Assembly: GCF_034366625.1 (NCBI RefSeq)
Contig: NZ_JAXMIH010000010.1
Location: 62,001-126,000, forward strand
From: Prosthecobacter sp.
GTDB taxonomy: Bacteria; Verrucomicrobiota; Verrucomicrobiia; Verrucomicrobiales; Verrucomicrobiaceae
Reading direction: 5' to 3'
Length of the DNA: 64,000 bases
Shown here: positions 46,908 to 56,299 of the stretch, one piece after another
How the letters are laid out: the number at the start of each line of letters is the position of its first letter
Numbering within the stretch: the first letter of the stretch is position 1
Position numbers and translations under genes: made by a program
The notes under the pieces: generated by a model
Seen by the model: only the letters and a program-made list of their open reading frames with translations
What the model was told of the DNA's origin: nothing
The model's database searches: none

Positions 46908-48416
46908 ATGGACCGCCGCGATTTCATCAAAACCACCACTGCCGTTGCCGCTTTGACAGGAACACGGACACTCAAGTCCTCACCTTCTGCCAAACGTCAG
47001 CCCGAGCTCATCAAAGCCGAGAACGCCAAACCCGGCGCAAGCTTCCAGCTCACGCGCATGATGCCCGACAACGCGAAGTCCTACCGCACCTCGCTCATCG
47101 AAGGCTACTGCTCGCGCCAGTCCATCAAAGCCGGTGAAAAGCTCGACATCTTCGTCAGCACGAAGCCTGTGGCGAAATTCACCATCGACATTTTCCGCAT
47201 GGGTTACTACGACGGTGCAGGCTCACGTTTGATGACCACGCTCGGCCCCTTCACTGGCAAAGAGCAGCCCGTGCCCGAAATGGGCGAGCAGCGCCTGCGC
47301 GAATGCCAGTGGGAGGCCAGCACCACGCTCACGATTCCCGCCGACTGGCCCAGCGGTGTCTATCTCGGCCGTCTCTCCACCGTGCCCGAAGCTGCCGACA
47401 AACCTTACTGGCAGAGCTACATCATCTTCATCGTCAAAGACGACCGTCCTGCCGACATCCTCTTTCAATGCAGCGATAACACCTGGCAGGCCTACAACCG
47501 CTGGCCGGTGAATGAATCGCTCTACACCGATCCACGCGCCGCACATGCGCCCGGCGTCAGTGGCAGCTTTGACCGGCCTTACGGCAAGTATGTGCAGATC
47601 TTCGACAACCCGCAGAGCATGGGCAGCGGCGAGTTCCTACTGTGGGAATTCCCGCTGTGCTACTGGCTCGAAAAGGAAGGCTACGATGTCACCTACTGCT
47701 CCAACGTCGATAACCTCGAACCTGCTAATCTGAGCCGTGCCAAAACGATGATCAGCATCGGCCACGACGAATACTGGGACGTGCGGCAGTTTCACAACGT
47801 CAAACAAGCCATTGCCGACGGCCTTAGCGTGCTCTGGCTCTCAGCAAATGACGTATACATGGTCACGCCCTTCACCCCGAACGCCAAAGGCGATGCAAAC
47901 CGCCGCCTCACGCGTGAAACCTGCTTCGGCGAGTTTCGCGAAGAAGAAAAAGCGGCCTATTCCAAGGTTCTCGGCCCCTTTGAAAATCCAGGCCCCGACG
48001 AACGCGACATCATCGGCGCACGCACCATCGTCCCCTTCAACGGCGGTGGCGACTGGACCTGCGCCAAACCCGATCACTGGCTGTTTGAAGGCACCGGTAT
48101 GAAAATGGGCGACAGCATCCCCGGTCTCGTCGGCTGGGAATTCCACGGTGATCCCGACACCGCCCGCGAAGGCCTCGAAGTCATCGCCGAAGGCAACGTC
48201 TGGGCTGGCGGCACACGCCTCGGCAAATATGCCGCCACGATTTTCGAAGGCCCGAAGAAAAACATCGTCTTCAACGCTACCACCATCTTCTGGAGCCAAG
48301 GCCTCAGCGATCCACCTGGCCACATGATTCCGTGGAGCCACTACTCACGTCCGCATGGACCGGATGCGCGCGTGCAGAGAATCACTGCGAATGCGATCAA
48401 GCGGGCGATTGGATGA
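46908..48416 (+). CDS. N,N-dimethylformamidase large-subunit-like secreted protein
   Basis: 502 aa from ATG 46908 (MDRRDFIKTTTAVAAL, twin-arginine leader). The body matches the C-terminal part of the DMFase beta subunit: FRMGYYDGAGSR, LFQCSDNTWQAYNRWPV, SIGHDEYWDVRQ, GARTIVPFNGGGDWTC and GWEFHGDPD. Characterised members hydrolyse dimethylformamide, but the wider family is mostly uncharacterised; amidase activity here is inference. No small alpha subunit is visible nearby. Confidence 0.8.
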   Translation: MDRRDFIKTTTAVAALTGTRTLKSSPSAKRQPELIKAENAKPGASFQLTRMMPDNAKSYRTSLIEGYCSRQSIKAGEKLDIFVSTKPVAKFTIDIFRMGYYDGAGSRLMTTLGPFTGKEQPVPEMGEQRLRECQWEASTTLTIPADWPSGVYLGRLSTVPEAADKPYWQSYIIFIVKDDRPADILFQCSDNTWQAYNRWPVNESLYTDPRAAHAPGVSGSFDRPYGKYVQIFDNPQSMGSGEFLLWEFPLCYWLEKEGYDVTYCSNVDNLEPANLSRAKTMISIGHDEYWDVRQFHNVKQAIADGLSVLWLSANDVYMVTPFTPNAKGDANRRLTRETCFGEFREEEKAAYSKVLGPFENPGPDERDIIGARTIVPFNGGGDWTCAKPDHWLFEGTGMKMGDSIPGLVGWEFHGDPDTAREGLEVIAEGNVWAGGTRLGKYAATIFEGPKKNIVFNATTIFWSQGLSDPPGHMIPWSHYSRPHGPDARVQRITANAIKRAIG

Positions 48417-48420
48417 AAGC

Positions 48421-49536
48421 TCACTCAAACACGATCAGACTCCGCGCCACTTCGCCGCGCTGGAGCGCGTCATACGCTTCATTGATCCCCTCCAGCGGGT
48501 AGCGCTTGGTGACGAGTTCATCCAGCATCAGGCGGCCGGACTGGTGCATGCCGATGAGCAGCAGCAGATCAGTGCGTGGCTGGGTGCTGCCGTAGAGGCT
48601 GCCGCGCAGGGTTTTCTCGGCATAGACGAGTTGATTGACGTTGATCGACGCCCGATCCGCCGCGCTGGTGATGCCCACCATCACGCACATGCCGCCTTTC
48701 TTCGTCGCATCGAAGGCCTGTTCGGCGGTTTTGCCTGAACCGTAGGCTTCGAAGGAATAATCCACACCTTTGCCGTCGGTGAGGTCTTTGATGGCCTGCA
48801 CGGGATCACCGGCGTTCACATCGACGTAATCGGTGGCTCCAAACTGCCGCGCGTCGGCTTCTTTGCGGGTGAATTTGTCCACCGCGATGATCTGTCGCGC
48901 TCCGGCCATGCGCGCGCCTTGAATGACGTTCAAGCCGATGCCACCGCAGCCGATCACGGCCACCGTGCTGTTGGGCTGCACCTTGGCCGCGCGCTCCACC
49001 GCACCCACGCCGGTGATGACACCGCAGCCGATCAGCGCCGCCTTCTCGAAGGAAAACTCACGCGGAATTTTCACCACCGAGGCCTCCGGCATCGTTGAGA
49101 GCGAGGAAAAGGCCGAAACGCCCGCGTAATGCCGGATGTTCTCGCCCGCTGCGTTTTGAAACCGAGTGGTGCCGTCCGGCATCAGGCCGGTGAAACGCAT
49201 TGTCGTGCCCATGTCGCACAGCGCGGGGCGTCCGCTGGTGCAATACTCGCATTTCCCGCACGAACCCCGCCAGACGAGGATCACATGATCGCCGATCTCC
49301 ACCGAAGTCACGCCTTCGCCGACCGCTTCGATCACACCGCTGCCTTCGTGGCCCAGGATGATCGGCATCGGCATCGAAAGATCGCCCTTCATCACATGGA
49401 GGTCGCTGTGGCACACGCCCGCCGCCTTCATCCGCACCGTGACCTCGCCCTTTTGCGGCGGCAGCACGCGCACCTCCTCGATGCTCAGGGGGGTCTTCGC
49501 TTCATACAAAACGGCGGCGGGGGCGAGGGTGGACAT
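48421..49536 (-). CDS. Zinc-dependent alcohol dehydrogenase (class III-like)
   Basis: 371 aa, cytoplasmic medium-chain dehydrogenase. Catalytic zinc ligands Cys42 in GVCHSD and His63/Glu64 in GHEGSG; structural zinc Cys93, Cys96, Cys99 and Cys107 in the SCGKCEYC block. NAD-binding GCGGIGLNVIQGA. ALIGCGVITGVGAV fits the class III and NDMA-dependent groups. It may oxidise primary alcohols or formaldehyde adducts. Converges on the DMFase-like gene 4 bp away. Confidence 0.92.
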   Translation of the reverse strand: MSTLAPAAVLYEAKTPLSIEEVRVLPPQKGEVTVRMKAAGVCHSDLHVMKGDLSMPMPIILGHEGSGVIEAVGEGVTSVEIGDHVILVWRGSCGKCEYCTSGRPALCDMGTTMRFTGLMPDGTTRFQNAAGENIRHYAGVSAFSSLSTMPEASVVKIPREFSFEKAALIGCGVITGVGAVERAAKVQPNSTVAVIGCGGIGLNVIQGARMAGARQIIAVDKFTRKEADARQFGATDYVDVNAGDPVQAIKDLTDGKGVDYSFEAYGSGKTAEQAFDATKKGGMCVMVGITSAADRASINVNQLVYAEKTLRGSLYGSTQPRTDLLLLIGMHQSGRLMLDELVTKRYPLEGINEAYDALQRGEVARSLIVFE

Positions 49537-49575
49537 AGCGGGATGAGAGAGAGTCGTGGAGAACGGGCAAGCGAA

Positions 49576-49993
49576 TCATCGCCTGGTTGAACCACCTCTG
49601 TGATGCAGGATGAACCGGTTGTGTGGAGCCTCTCCTTCATAGTACGCCAATTGACCTGGAACACAGGATATGAGAGTTCCCTCCTCAAAGCCGAAGATTT
49701 TGTTGACCACATCGGCTAGGGGTTTCGTGGTGCCATCCATCTCCTTGTTTACACTCACGATGTAACACTCTTCAGGCGCTCCTCTGCGTCGTAGTTCTGC
49801 CAAGAAGGCCACGATTGGAGTTGGTTGCACCTGAGAGCTCCTCCACGCACGCAGGGTCAAAGTCGTTAAAATGGTAGAGTTGGCGCAAGAATTTTTGTCT
49901 TCGCTTCGGATCACTGAGAAAATAGACGCAACGATCTCGCTTTTCGGACACGACGAATGTGTTGATCAAATCAATCTCTCGGGTGGTATTCAT
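49576..49993 (-). pseudogene. Frameshifted gene of an uncharacterised family
   Basis: Two overlapping minus-strand frames complement each other. The first starts at ATG 49993 (MNTTREIDLINTFV) and carries FLSDPKRRQKFLRQLYHF and DFDPACVEEL. The second continues with PTPIVAFLAELRRRGAPEE, CYIVSVNKEMDG, GTLISCVPGQLAYYEGEAP and ends HHRGGSTRR. They join with a +1 shift near 49831-49836 (around GAGCTCTCAGG). The intact product would be about 138 aa. The region is AT-richer than neighbours. Either an assembly error, a dead gene or recoding; function unknown. Confidence 0.6.
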
Positions 49994-50148
49994 TGTCTGT
50001 TGGCCCCGGCAGGTTGCCTGAGACGAGTGGTTTTAGCATTGTGCAGATCACAAGAGCGAGAATTTTCCACAAGAATACGTGTGTCGACAAGAACGATCCC
50101 CCACTCCCCGGTTGCAGCCGCCGCCGGTCTCGCTGACATAGCGCCCGC

Positions 50149-52326
50149 ATGTTTTCCTACCGCAAGACTTTCTCCCTTCTCGGCGCTCTGGCGTGGCTGG
50201 GCGTGACCGGTCTCCGTGCGCAGACGCCGGAGCCGCTGCCGCCGACGGCACCTGCCGCCGAGGCCAGGCCTGATCTGCCCGCCTTGCAGGCCGCCGCACG
50301 CGAGGCGGAGGCAAAGCTGCCGAAGCCTGAGTCGAAACCGCAGAGCTACTTCGATCTGGCGCCGGCGCAGCGGGAGCGTTGGCAGACCTACCTGCCGCAG
50401 ACACTCTTAAAGCTCACCCGCCGCGAACGCGTGCAGATCGTGGTGCTGGGCGATGCGATCCTCGATGGCGCGAAGACCGAGGGTGATGCCGATCCGCTGC
50501 TCAAGAGCTTTGCGGGCGTGTTTGCGAAGGCGCTGGCGAATCAATTCTACTATACCGGCGGTGTGCGCGTGATTCGGCCGGGCTCCGAGCTGCGCAGCAA
50601 GGAGAGCATGGTCTTGGGGCCGGAGATTCTGCTGCAGCCGGTGCGCACCTCGAGCATCGTTTCCGCCGCCTCGGCGCTGGCGACGGTGGGGTTCCAAGGC
50701 AAGCCGGATGTGGTGCTGGTGGCTCATGGTCTCGAAGACGGTGTGGCGGGTACTTCGACAGCGGATGTGGCCATCGCCATGCGCAGCCTGCTGGACACGG
50801 CACGCACGCATCGTCTCGAAGTCATCGTCGCCGGGCCGATCCCGCAGGCGGCGGACCCGGAGGAGACGAGTCTGGCGCTCACCCGTGGGCCGGACAGTGT
50901 GATGCGTGAATTTTGTGAAACAGGGAAGATTTTGTTCTCGGACCTCGGCGATTTCTCGCGGCTGCTCACCCCGCCTGCGGGAACCAGTGAAGCCCATCTG
51001 CTGTTCCCGGCGCTGGTGCAGCAGTATCAAAGCCGGCTCAACACCGCCCCGCCCGGCAAGGTGGCGACACCGACGGCGGACATGCATGCGGCGATGGGAC
51101 GCATCCTGTTTGAAGATGTGATGAAAGGCACGCCTGTGGTCGCATGGAGGCTCAGCGATGCGAATGCGACGTTGGAGGGGCAGGGGAAGCTGACGCTCGA
51201 ATTCCAGGTCACCAACACGTCTCGTGAGACCCTGCCCATGACGGTGCTGCCGCTGGTGCCGCTCGGTTTGAAGCTCAAGGACACGAATCCCGAACTCACG
51301 CTGGCTCCTGGAGCGAAACAAGCGGTGAAGGTGAGCTACACGATCACGAACACCCTCCAACTGCCGCTGAGCGATGGCAAAGTGCGGCTGCCGGTGCTGG
51401 TGATCGCGGGCAAGGAGTCGCGCATCAGCGATCTCGTGGTGCCGCTGCACCCGTTCAGCGCTTCCTGGAATGCACGCGTGGCCTTCAATCAGGAATCAGA
51501 GTTTTCGCCTGAGCTGGAAATCACCAACAGCACAGCCGCCGGCCTCAACGCTTCTTGGGAATCAAGCTGGGGCGGCAAAAGCCAGGAGGGCAAGGTCTCG
51601 CTGGATGCGAATGGCTCCGAGACACTGCCACTGAGGCTCGCGCTGCCTGCGGACGCCAAAGCGCCGTTCCGCCAGCGCCTGCCGCTGAACTTTGCTGTGA
51701 GCGCCAACGGTGTGCGGCAGATTTTTGACCGCTACGTCGAGATCACGCGCAACTTTGGTCTCAAGGAAACCGTGCCGTTGAGCACGGCGGATGGTCAGCA
51801 CAGCGCGGTCACGCTGCGGGCGGATGCAGACAGCATGAAGTTTTTTTTGACACTGGATCTGACCGGCGTGGATCTTGTGGATGGCGCCTCGGGCAAAGCC
51901 TATGAACTGCTGCTGAACCTCGATGCGCGCAGTTATGGCGAGCGCCTGACACCAGGTGCCACGGCGGCACTGCGCATCACCGGCAAGGCGGGCGATGGCG
52001 CGGGGGAGATTGATCCCATTGCGCCCTGGGTCTTCGGCAGCGGTTACGCGGCGGAGTTTGAAGTGCAGGAGATTCAGGCCACGCTGAGCAGTTCTGCCAG
52101 CGGAGGCCGCAGGCTGACCATCACACTGCCCAAGAGCTACCTCTACCGCCACGAATGGGCGCTGGAGAATGGCAACAGCCAGTTGGGCATCAATCTGCGG
52201 CTGACCGGCGGCGGACGTGAGTATTTCCTCACCCGCAGCACACGCCAGGGAGACGATGCGGAGAGTTTGAGCGTATTGGAACTCACTGACAAACCCACCC
52301 GCCGCTGGACCGTGCGCGTGGAGTGA
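50149..52326 (+). CDS. Large secreted SGNH-like protein lacking the nucleophile
   Basis: 725 aa. Signal peptide ends LRAQT. After a Pro/Ala-rich segment (25-65), residues 94-350 follow the SGNH-hydrolase order: VQIVVLGDAILDG (motif I with Ala103 where the serine of GDS belongs), DVVLVAHGLEDG, EVIVAGPIP, then TADMHAAMG. Residues 350-725 are several beta-sandwich stretches, LTLEFQVTNTSRETLPMTV among them, probably Ig-like or carbohydrate-binding. Likely a binding or scaffold protein rather than an esterase. Followed 128 bp later by an ABC exporter. Confidence 0.65.
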   Translation: MFSYRKTFSLLGALAWLGVTGLRAQTPEPLPPTAPAAEARPDLPALQAAAREAEAKLPKPESKPQSYFDLAPAQRERWQTYLPQTLLKLTRRERVQIVVLGDAILDGAKTEGDADPLLKSFAGVFAKALANQFYYTGGVRVIRPGSELRSKESMVLGPEILLQPVRTSSIVSAASALATVGFQGKPDVVLVAHGLEDGVAGTSTADVAIAMRSLLDTARTHRLEVIVAGPIPQAADPEETSLALTRGPDSVMREFCETGKILFSDLGDFSRLLTPPAGTSEAHLLFPALVQQYQSRLNTAPPGKVATPTADMHAAMGRILFEDVMKGTPVVAWRLSDANATLEGQGKLTLEFQVTNTSRETLPMTVLPLVPLGLKLKDTNPELTLAPGAKQAVKVSYTITNTLQLPLSDGKVRLPVLVIAGKESRISDLVVPLHPFSASWNARVAFNQESEFSPELEITNSTAAGLNASWESSWGGKSQEGKVSLDANGSETLPLRLALPADAKAPFRQRLPLNFAVSANGVRQIFDRYVEITRNFGLKETVPLSTADGQHSAVTLRADADSMKFFLTLDLTGVDLVDGASGKAYELLLNLDARSYGERLTPGATAALRITGKAGDGAGEIDPIAPWVFGSGYAAEFEVQEIQATLSSSASGGRRLTITLPKSYLYRHEWALENGNSQLGINLRLTGGGREYFLTRSTRQGDDAESLSVLELTDKPTRRWTVRVE

Positions 52327-52330
52327 GAAG

Positions 52331-52424
52331 CAAAGGGCGTAGAGCGAAGGGCAAAGAGTCCAGAATGTCTATTGCCCACGCTAGCATGCACTCTAAGCCC
52401 TTCGCTCTTTGCCCTCCGCCTTTG
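52331..52424. repeat. Imperfect inverted repeat between the SGNH-like and ABC genes
   Basis: Left arm CAAAGGGCGTAGAGCGAAGG and onward (52331-52358), right arm 52391-52424; both arms repeat the words GAGCGAAGGGC and AAAGAG. Same design as the dyads at 19295, 30352 and 56300 but different words. Confidence 0.55.
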
Positions 52425-52454
52425 AACCCTTGATTTCCTTACACACCAACTAAC

Positions 52455-54236
52455 ATGGCTGAAGAACGAGCGAGTAAAAAACTGTGGGACCGCGCGGCAT
52501 GGAAAGACGCGGGCTTTTTCCTGACCTACCTGCGTCCGCACTACAACGTGTTCATCCCGGCGCTCATCGCGCTGGCGATCACGGGCGGGATGACGATCAT
52601 TTTCATCAAGGAACTGGCGGCCCTGGCCGGAAAAGGCATCGGCGGAGCCTCCGGGCCGCAATGGATGGCCGAACTCAATCACAGCGCGTGGTTTCTCGTG
52701 GGCATCGTGGCTATGCAGGCGTTCATCGCCTTCTTCCGTATCCTGCTGTTTGCCAAAGCCTCTGAACGCGCCCTGGCAGCGTTGCGGCTCGACACCTTCA
52801 GCCGCATCATTCGTCTGCCAATGACGACGCTGAACCAGCGTCGTGTCGGTGAGCTGGCCTCGCGCCTCGCGAACGATGTCGAAGCGATGCGTGAGACGCT
52901 GGTGGTGACGATTCCGATGCTGATCCGGCACACAGTGATGCTGTCGCTGTGCCTCGTGCTCATCCTGAACATGTCGGTGAAGCTGTCGCTGTTCATGGTC
53001 GGCACGATTCCCGTGGTGATTGTGATGATCGCCATCTTTGGCACCCGCATTCGCAAACTGACCAAGAAAGCGCAGGACAACCTCGCGGCCTCGCAGGTCG
53101 TGGTGGACGAGAGCCTGCAAAGCATCGTGAGCGTGAAGGCCTTCCGCAACGAAGCTTATGAAATGGCCCGTTATGACAAAAACCTCGGCGAATACCTGCG
53201 CACGGTGCTTCGTGCGGCGATTCCACGCGCGTCCTTCATCGCCTTCATCATCTTCGCGTTCAGCGTGGCCTTGATTCTGGTGACGTGGTTCGCCATGCGC
53301 ATGCTGAATGACGGCGGCATCGGCAAAGAGGAGCTGACTCAGTTTGCAGGTCTCAGCGGCATGATCGCGGCTTCGTTCATGCAGTTTCCCGAATTGATCA
53401 CGCAGCTTCAACGCTCCCTCGGCGCCACCGAACGCGTGCGCGAGATTCTGCGGGATGAAACGGAGCCGGATGACACCGCCGGAGCCTCGAAGATGCGCTT
53501 CAAGGGCGAGATCGAGATGCACGGCGTCAGTTTCGCCTATCCGACGCGGGCCGAAGCCGTGGTGCTGCGAGATTTTGATCTCAGCGCCAAGGCCGGCCAG
53601 CGCATCGCGCTCGTGGGGCCGAGTGGTTCGGGCAAATCGACGAGTGTGTCGCTGCTGTTCCGCTTCTACGAGCCAACAACGGGAGAAATCCTCATCGACG
53701 GGCAACCGATCCGTGACATGTCGCTCACCACGTTGCGGCGCAACCTCGCGCTGGTGCCGCAGGAGGTGCTGTTGTTTGGCGGCAGCATCAAAGAAAACAT
53801 CGCCTACGGCAAACCAGAGGCCTCGGAGGAGGAGATCATCAGCGCCGCGAAGAAGGCGAACGCGCATGATTTCATCGTCGGACTCACGGAGGGTTATCAA
53901 ACGCTCGTCGGAGATCGCGGCGCGCAGCTTTCCGGCGGTCAGCGCCAGCGCATCGCCATCGCGCGCGCCATTCTCGCCGATCCGGCCATCTTGATCCTCG
54001 ATGAAGCCACCAGCAGCCTCGACGCTGAAAGCGAGCGCCTTGTGCAGGACGCGCTCGACAAGCTGATGGAAAATCGCACCAGCATCATCATCGCCCATCG
54101 CCTCAGCACCGTGCGTCGCTGCGATCAAATCCTCGTCATGTCCGGCGGAGCGATCCTCGAACGCGGCACACACGACGAACTCGTGGCGAAGCCGGGCAGC
54201 CTGTATGGCTCGCTGGCGAAGCTGCAGTTGGAGTGA
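52455..54236 (+). CDS. ABC exporter, fused membrane and ATPase domains (MsbA-like)
   Basis: 593 aa half-transporter. Type I exporter membrane domain with six helices (about 32-50, 77-99, 152-172, 176-195, 260-281, 295-310) and the ATPase from 350: Walker A GPSGSGKST (388-396), Q-loop Gln436, signature LSGGQ (492-496), Walker B ILILDE (512-517), H-loop His548. It resembles lipid/LPS flippases (MsbA) and ABCB-type transporters, so a lipid or glycan substrate is likely. Converges on the permease gene with no gap. Confidence 0.9.
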   Translation: MAEERASKKLWDRAAWKDAGFFLTYLRPHYNVFIPALIALAITGGMTIIFIKELAALAGKGIGGASGPQWMAELNHSAWFLVGIVAMQAFIAFFRILLFAKASERALAALRLDTFSRIIRLPMTTLNQRRVGELASRLANDVEAMRETLVVTIPMLIRHTVMLSLCLVLILNMSVKLSLFMVGTIPVVIVMIAIFGTRIRKLTKKAQDNLAASQVVVDESLQSIVSVKAFRNEAYEMARYDKNLGEYLRTVLRAAIPRASFIAFIIFAFSVALILVTWFAMRMLNDGGIGKEELTQFAGLSGMIAASFMQFPELITQLQRSLGATERVREILRDETEPDDTAGASKMRFKGEIEMHGVSFAYPTRAEAVVLRDFDLSAKAGQRIALVGPSGSGKSTSVSLLFRFYEPTTGEILIDGQPIRDMSLTTLRRNLALVPQEVLLFGGSIKENIAYGKPEASEEEIISAAKKANAHDFIVGLTEGYQTLVGDRGAQLSGGQRQRIAIARAILADPAILILDEATSSLDAESERLVQDALDKLMENRTSIIIAHRLSTVRRCDQILVMSGGAILERGTHDELVAKPGSLYGSLAKLQLE

Positions 54237-55427
54237 TCAGCTTCTAAACACCATCGCGGGTTCCAGTTTGCTCACGCGCCAGATGCCCAGCAGCGCGGCC
54301 AGCATGCAGATGCTCAAAACGACCGCCAATACCGCGAATGGCACGAATTCCGGCATGTAAAACGGCGGTTGCTCGTTCTTCAGCGCGCCAAACGCGAATC
54401 CCGCCGTACCCAGCAGGCCGATGCCGTAGCCGATGATGCCCACGGTGAAGGCTTGCACGATCAGCATCAGGCACAAGATGCCATTCGAGGCTCCCATGGC
54501 TTTCAAAGCGCCGAGATGCCGCATGTTCTCCAGCACGAAGGAGTAAAATGTCTGGCAGCTCACCGCCATGCCCACCAGCAGGCCGATGATCACCGTGGTG
54601 CCGAAGGAAATCGGGATGCCGGTGTTCTTCACATACCACCACACCGTCGAGACGTTGAAGTTGGTTGTCGGCTTCTCACCTGTTTGATCCATGAACTCGC
54701 CAAAGCTGGCCTCGCGGTTGATGAAGGCCTTCAGGCCCGTCTCCCGCCGGATGTCTGCGATGGCCTGCTCCAGGCTCACACCGTCACGCGGGGCGCAGAT
54801 CACCGCCTGGAGCATCTTGCGCTGCGCCGGGACGTATTGCAGCGCGCGTTCATACGTCGTCCACACATACGGCCCGCCGGTGAAGGAGGTCACCGCGTCG
54901 GCGATGCCCACCACCCGCGCTTCCTGGTCGTTGATCTCGAACACATCGCCGAGCTTCACCTTGTCGCCACGCTTCTTCGCGAGTCGTTGCACGCCAAGGT
55001 CGTCGATGATCACCGAATGTGGCAGCCGCAGTTGCATCAGATCGCCTTGCAGCATCTTCGCCGGCGCACCGGCCAGCGTGTTCGCGTCGATGCCGATGAG
55101 CTGGATGATCTTGAAATTTCCATTCTCCAATCGCACGCGCTGGATGCCCGAATAAATCGGTGAGGCCCAGGCCACGCTGCCCACGCTGCGCACGCGCGCC
55201 ACGTCGGTGTCCAGCAGCGGATTCGTCTCGTTCACCTGCTCCACCTTCTCCTCCACCACCCAGATTGGTGCCGGAACGTTGCGCAGGGTTGATTTCGTCC
55301 AGCTCATCAGCCCGCAAAACACCGCTGTCTGCTGCGCCATCAAAAACGTCGCCACCGCCAGCCCTGCGACGAGCATCAGGTACTTCGCCGTGTCACCAAA
55401 CAGCATTTTCAGGGCGAGGCGGAGCAT
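54237..55427 (-). CDS. FtsX/MacB-type ABC transporter permease (DevC-like)
   Basis: 396 aa from ATG 55427 (MLRLALKMLFGDTAKYLMLV). One N-terminal helix, a large periplasmic MacB_PCD-like domain (about 45-265) and three C-terminal helices (FGTTVIIGLLVGMAVSCQTF, LMLIVQAFTVGIIGYGIGLL and a final VLAVVLSICMLAALLGIW). Ends in the classic RVSKLEPAMVFRS. Such permeases need a separate ATPase and usually an HlyD-type adaptor; neither is next to it. Confidence 0.88.
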   Translation of the reverse strand: MLRLALKMLFGDTAKYLMLVAGLAVATFLMAQQTAVFCGLMSWTKSTLRNVPAPIWVVEEKVEQVNETNPLLDTDVARVRSVGSVAWASPIYSGIQRVRLENGNFKIIQLIGIDANTLAGAPAKMLQGDLMQLRLPHSVIIDDLGVQRLAKKRGDKVKLGDVFEINDQEARVVGIADAVTSFTGGPYVWTTYERALQYVPAQRKMLQAVICAPRDGVSLEQAIADIRRETGLKAFINREASFGEFMDQTGEKPTTNFNVSTVWWYVKNTGIPISFGTTVIIGLLVGMAVSCQTFYSFVLENMRHLGALKAMGASNGILCLMLIVQAFTVGIIGYGIGLLGTAGFAFGALKNEQPPFYMPEFVPFAVLAVVLSICMLAALLGIWRVSKLEPAMVFRS

Positions 55428-55483
55428 GGCGTGAAGATGGGCCAGCCGTCCGTGTGCGCAACTGCTGGAATCAGCAGAAAAAC

Positions 55484-56296
55484 TCAAGGCACTCGCGGGA
55501 ACTTGGAGAAGTCGGGTTTCCGCTTCTCGATGAAGGCGTTTTTGCCTTCTTTGCCTTCTTCGCTCATGTAGTAGAGCAGCGTGGCGTTGCCAGCGAGATC
55601 GAGCAGTCCCATCTGGCCGTCGCAATCAGCGTTGAGGGCGGATTTGAGGCAGCGCAGGGCCAGTGGCGAATGCTGGAGCATCTCGCGGCACCATTTGAGG
55701 GTTTCTTCTTCGAGTTGGTCGAGCGGAACGACGGTGTTCACGAGCCCCATCTCCTGCGCCTGCTTGGCATCATACTGGCGGCAGAGATACCAGATCTCAC
55801 GCGCTTTCTTCTGGCCCACAATGCGGGCGAGGTAACTGGAACCGAGGCCGCCGTCGAAGCTGCCGACTTTAGGCCCGGTCTGGCCAAAGCGGGCGTTGTC
55901 CGCCGCGATAGTCAAATCGCAGACGACATGCAGCACGTGGCCGCCACCGATGGCGTAACCGGCCACCATCGCCACCACCGGCTTGGGAATCGTGCGGATC
56001 TTCCGCTGCACATCAAGGATGTTCAGCCGCGGCACGCCGTCTTCGCCGATGTAGCCGGCATCGCCACGCACTTTCTGGTCGCCACCGGAGCAGAAGGCGA
56101 GGGGACCTTCGCCGCAGAGGATGACCACGCCGACCTCACGGTCCTCATGCACGATTTCAAACGCCTCCAACATCTCCTTCACGGTCAGCGGCCGGAAGGC
56201 GTTGCGCACCTTGGGCCGGTTGATGGTGATCTTGGCGATGCCATCGCTGGTTTTCTCCAGCTTGATGTCTTTGAAAATTTTGATGGTCTGCCACAT
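55484..56296 (-). CDS. menB: 1,4-dihydroxy-2-naphthoyl-CoA synthase
   Basis: 270 aa crotonase-fold enzyme of menaquinone synthesis; closes the ring of o-succinylbenzoyl-CoA. Diagnostic motifs: [10 protein letters not shown] (69-78), [12 protein letters not shown] (139-150, Asp148), [17 protein letters not shown] and LYYMSEEG near the C-terminus, ending [13 protein letters not shown]. These separate it from general enoyl-CoA hydratases. Other men genes are absent from the window. A PfkB kinase gene lies upstream on the same strand, separated by an inverted repeat. Confidence 0.95.
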   Translation of the reverse strand: MWQTIKIFKDIKLEKTSDGIAKITINRPKVRNAFRPLTVKEMLEAFEIVHEDREVGVVILCGEGPLAFCSGGDQKVRGDAGYIGEDGVPRLNILDVQRKIRTIPKPVVAMVAGYAIGGGHVLHVVCDLTIAADNARFGQTGPKVGSFDGGLGSSYLARIVGQKKAREIWYLCRQYDAKQAQEMGLVNTVVPLDQLEEETLKWCREMLQHSPLALRCLKSALNADCDGQMGLLDLAGNATLLYYMSEEGKEGKNAFIEKRKPDFSKFPRVP

Positions 56297-56299
56297 AGG

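Noticed and set aside
45053-47137. 694-codon plus-strand frame
   Set aside because: Antisense to the GDSL/sialidase gene; His/Arg-rich noise.
50040-50090. CRP-like operator (TGTGCAGATCACA) upstream of the SGNH-like gene
   Set aside because: Half-sites are separated by 4 rather than 6 bp; not a standard CRP/FNR site.
52143-54173. 676-codon minus-strand frame
   Set aside because: Antisense to the ABC exporter, which has all ATPase motifs in the plus strand.
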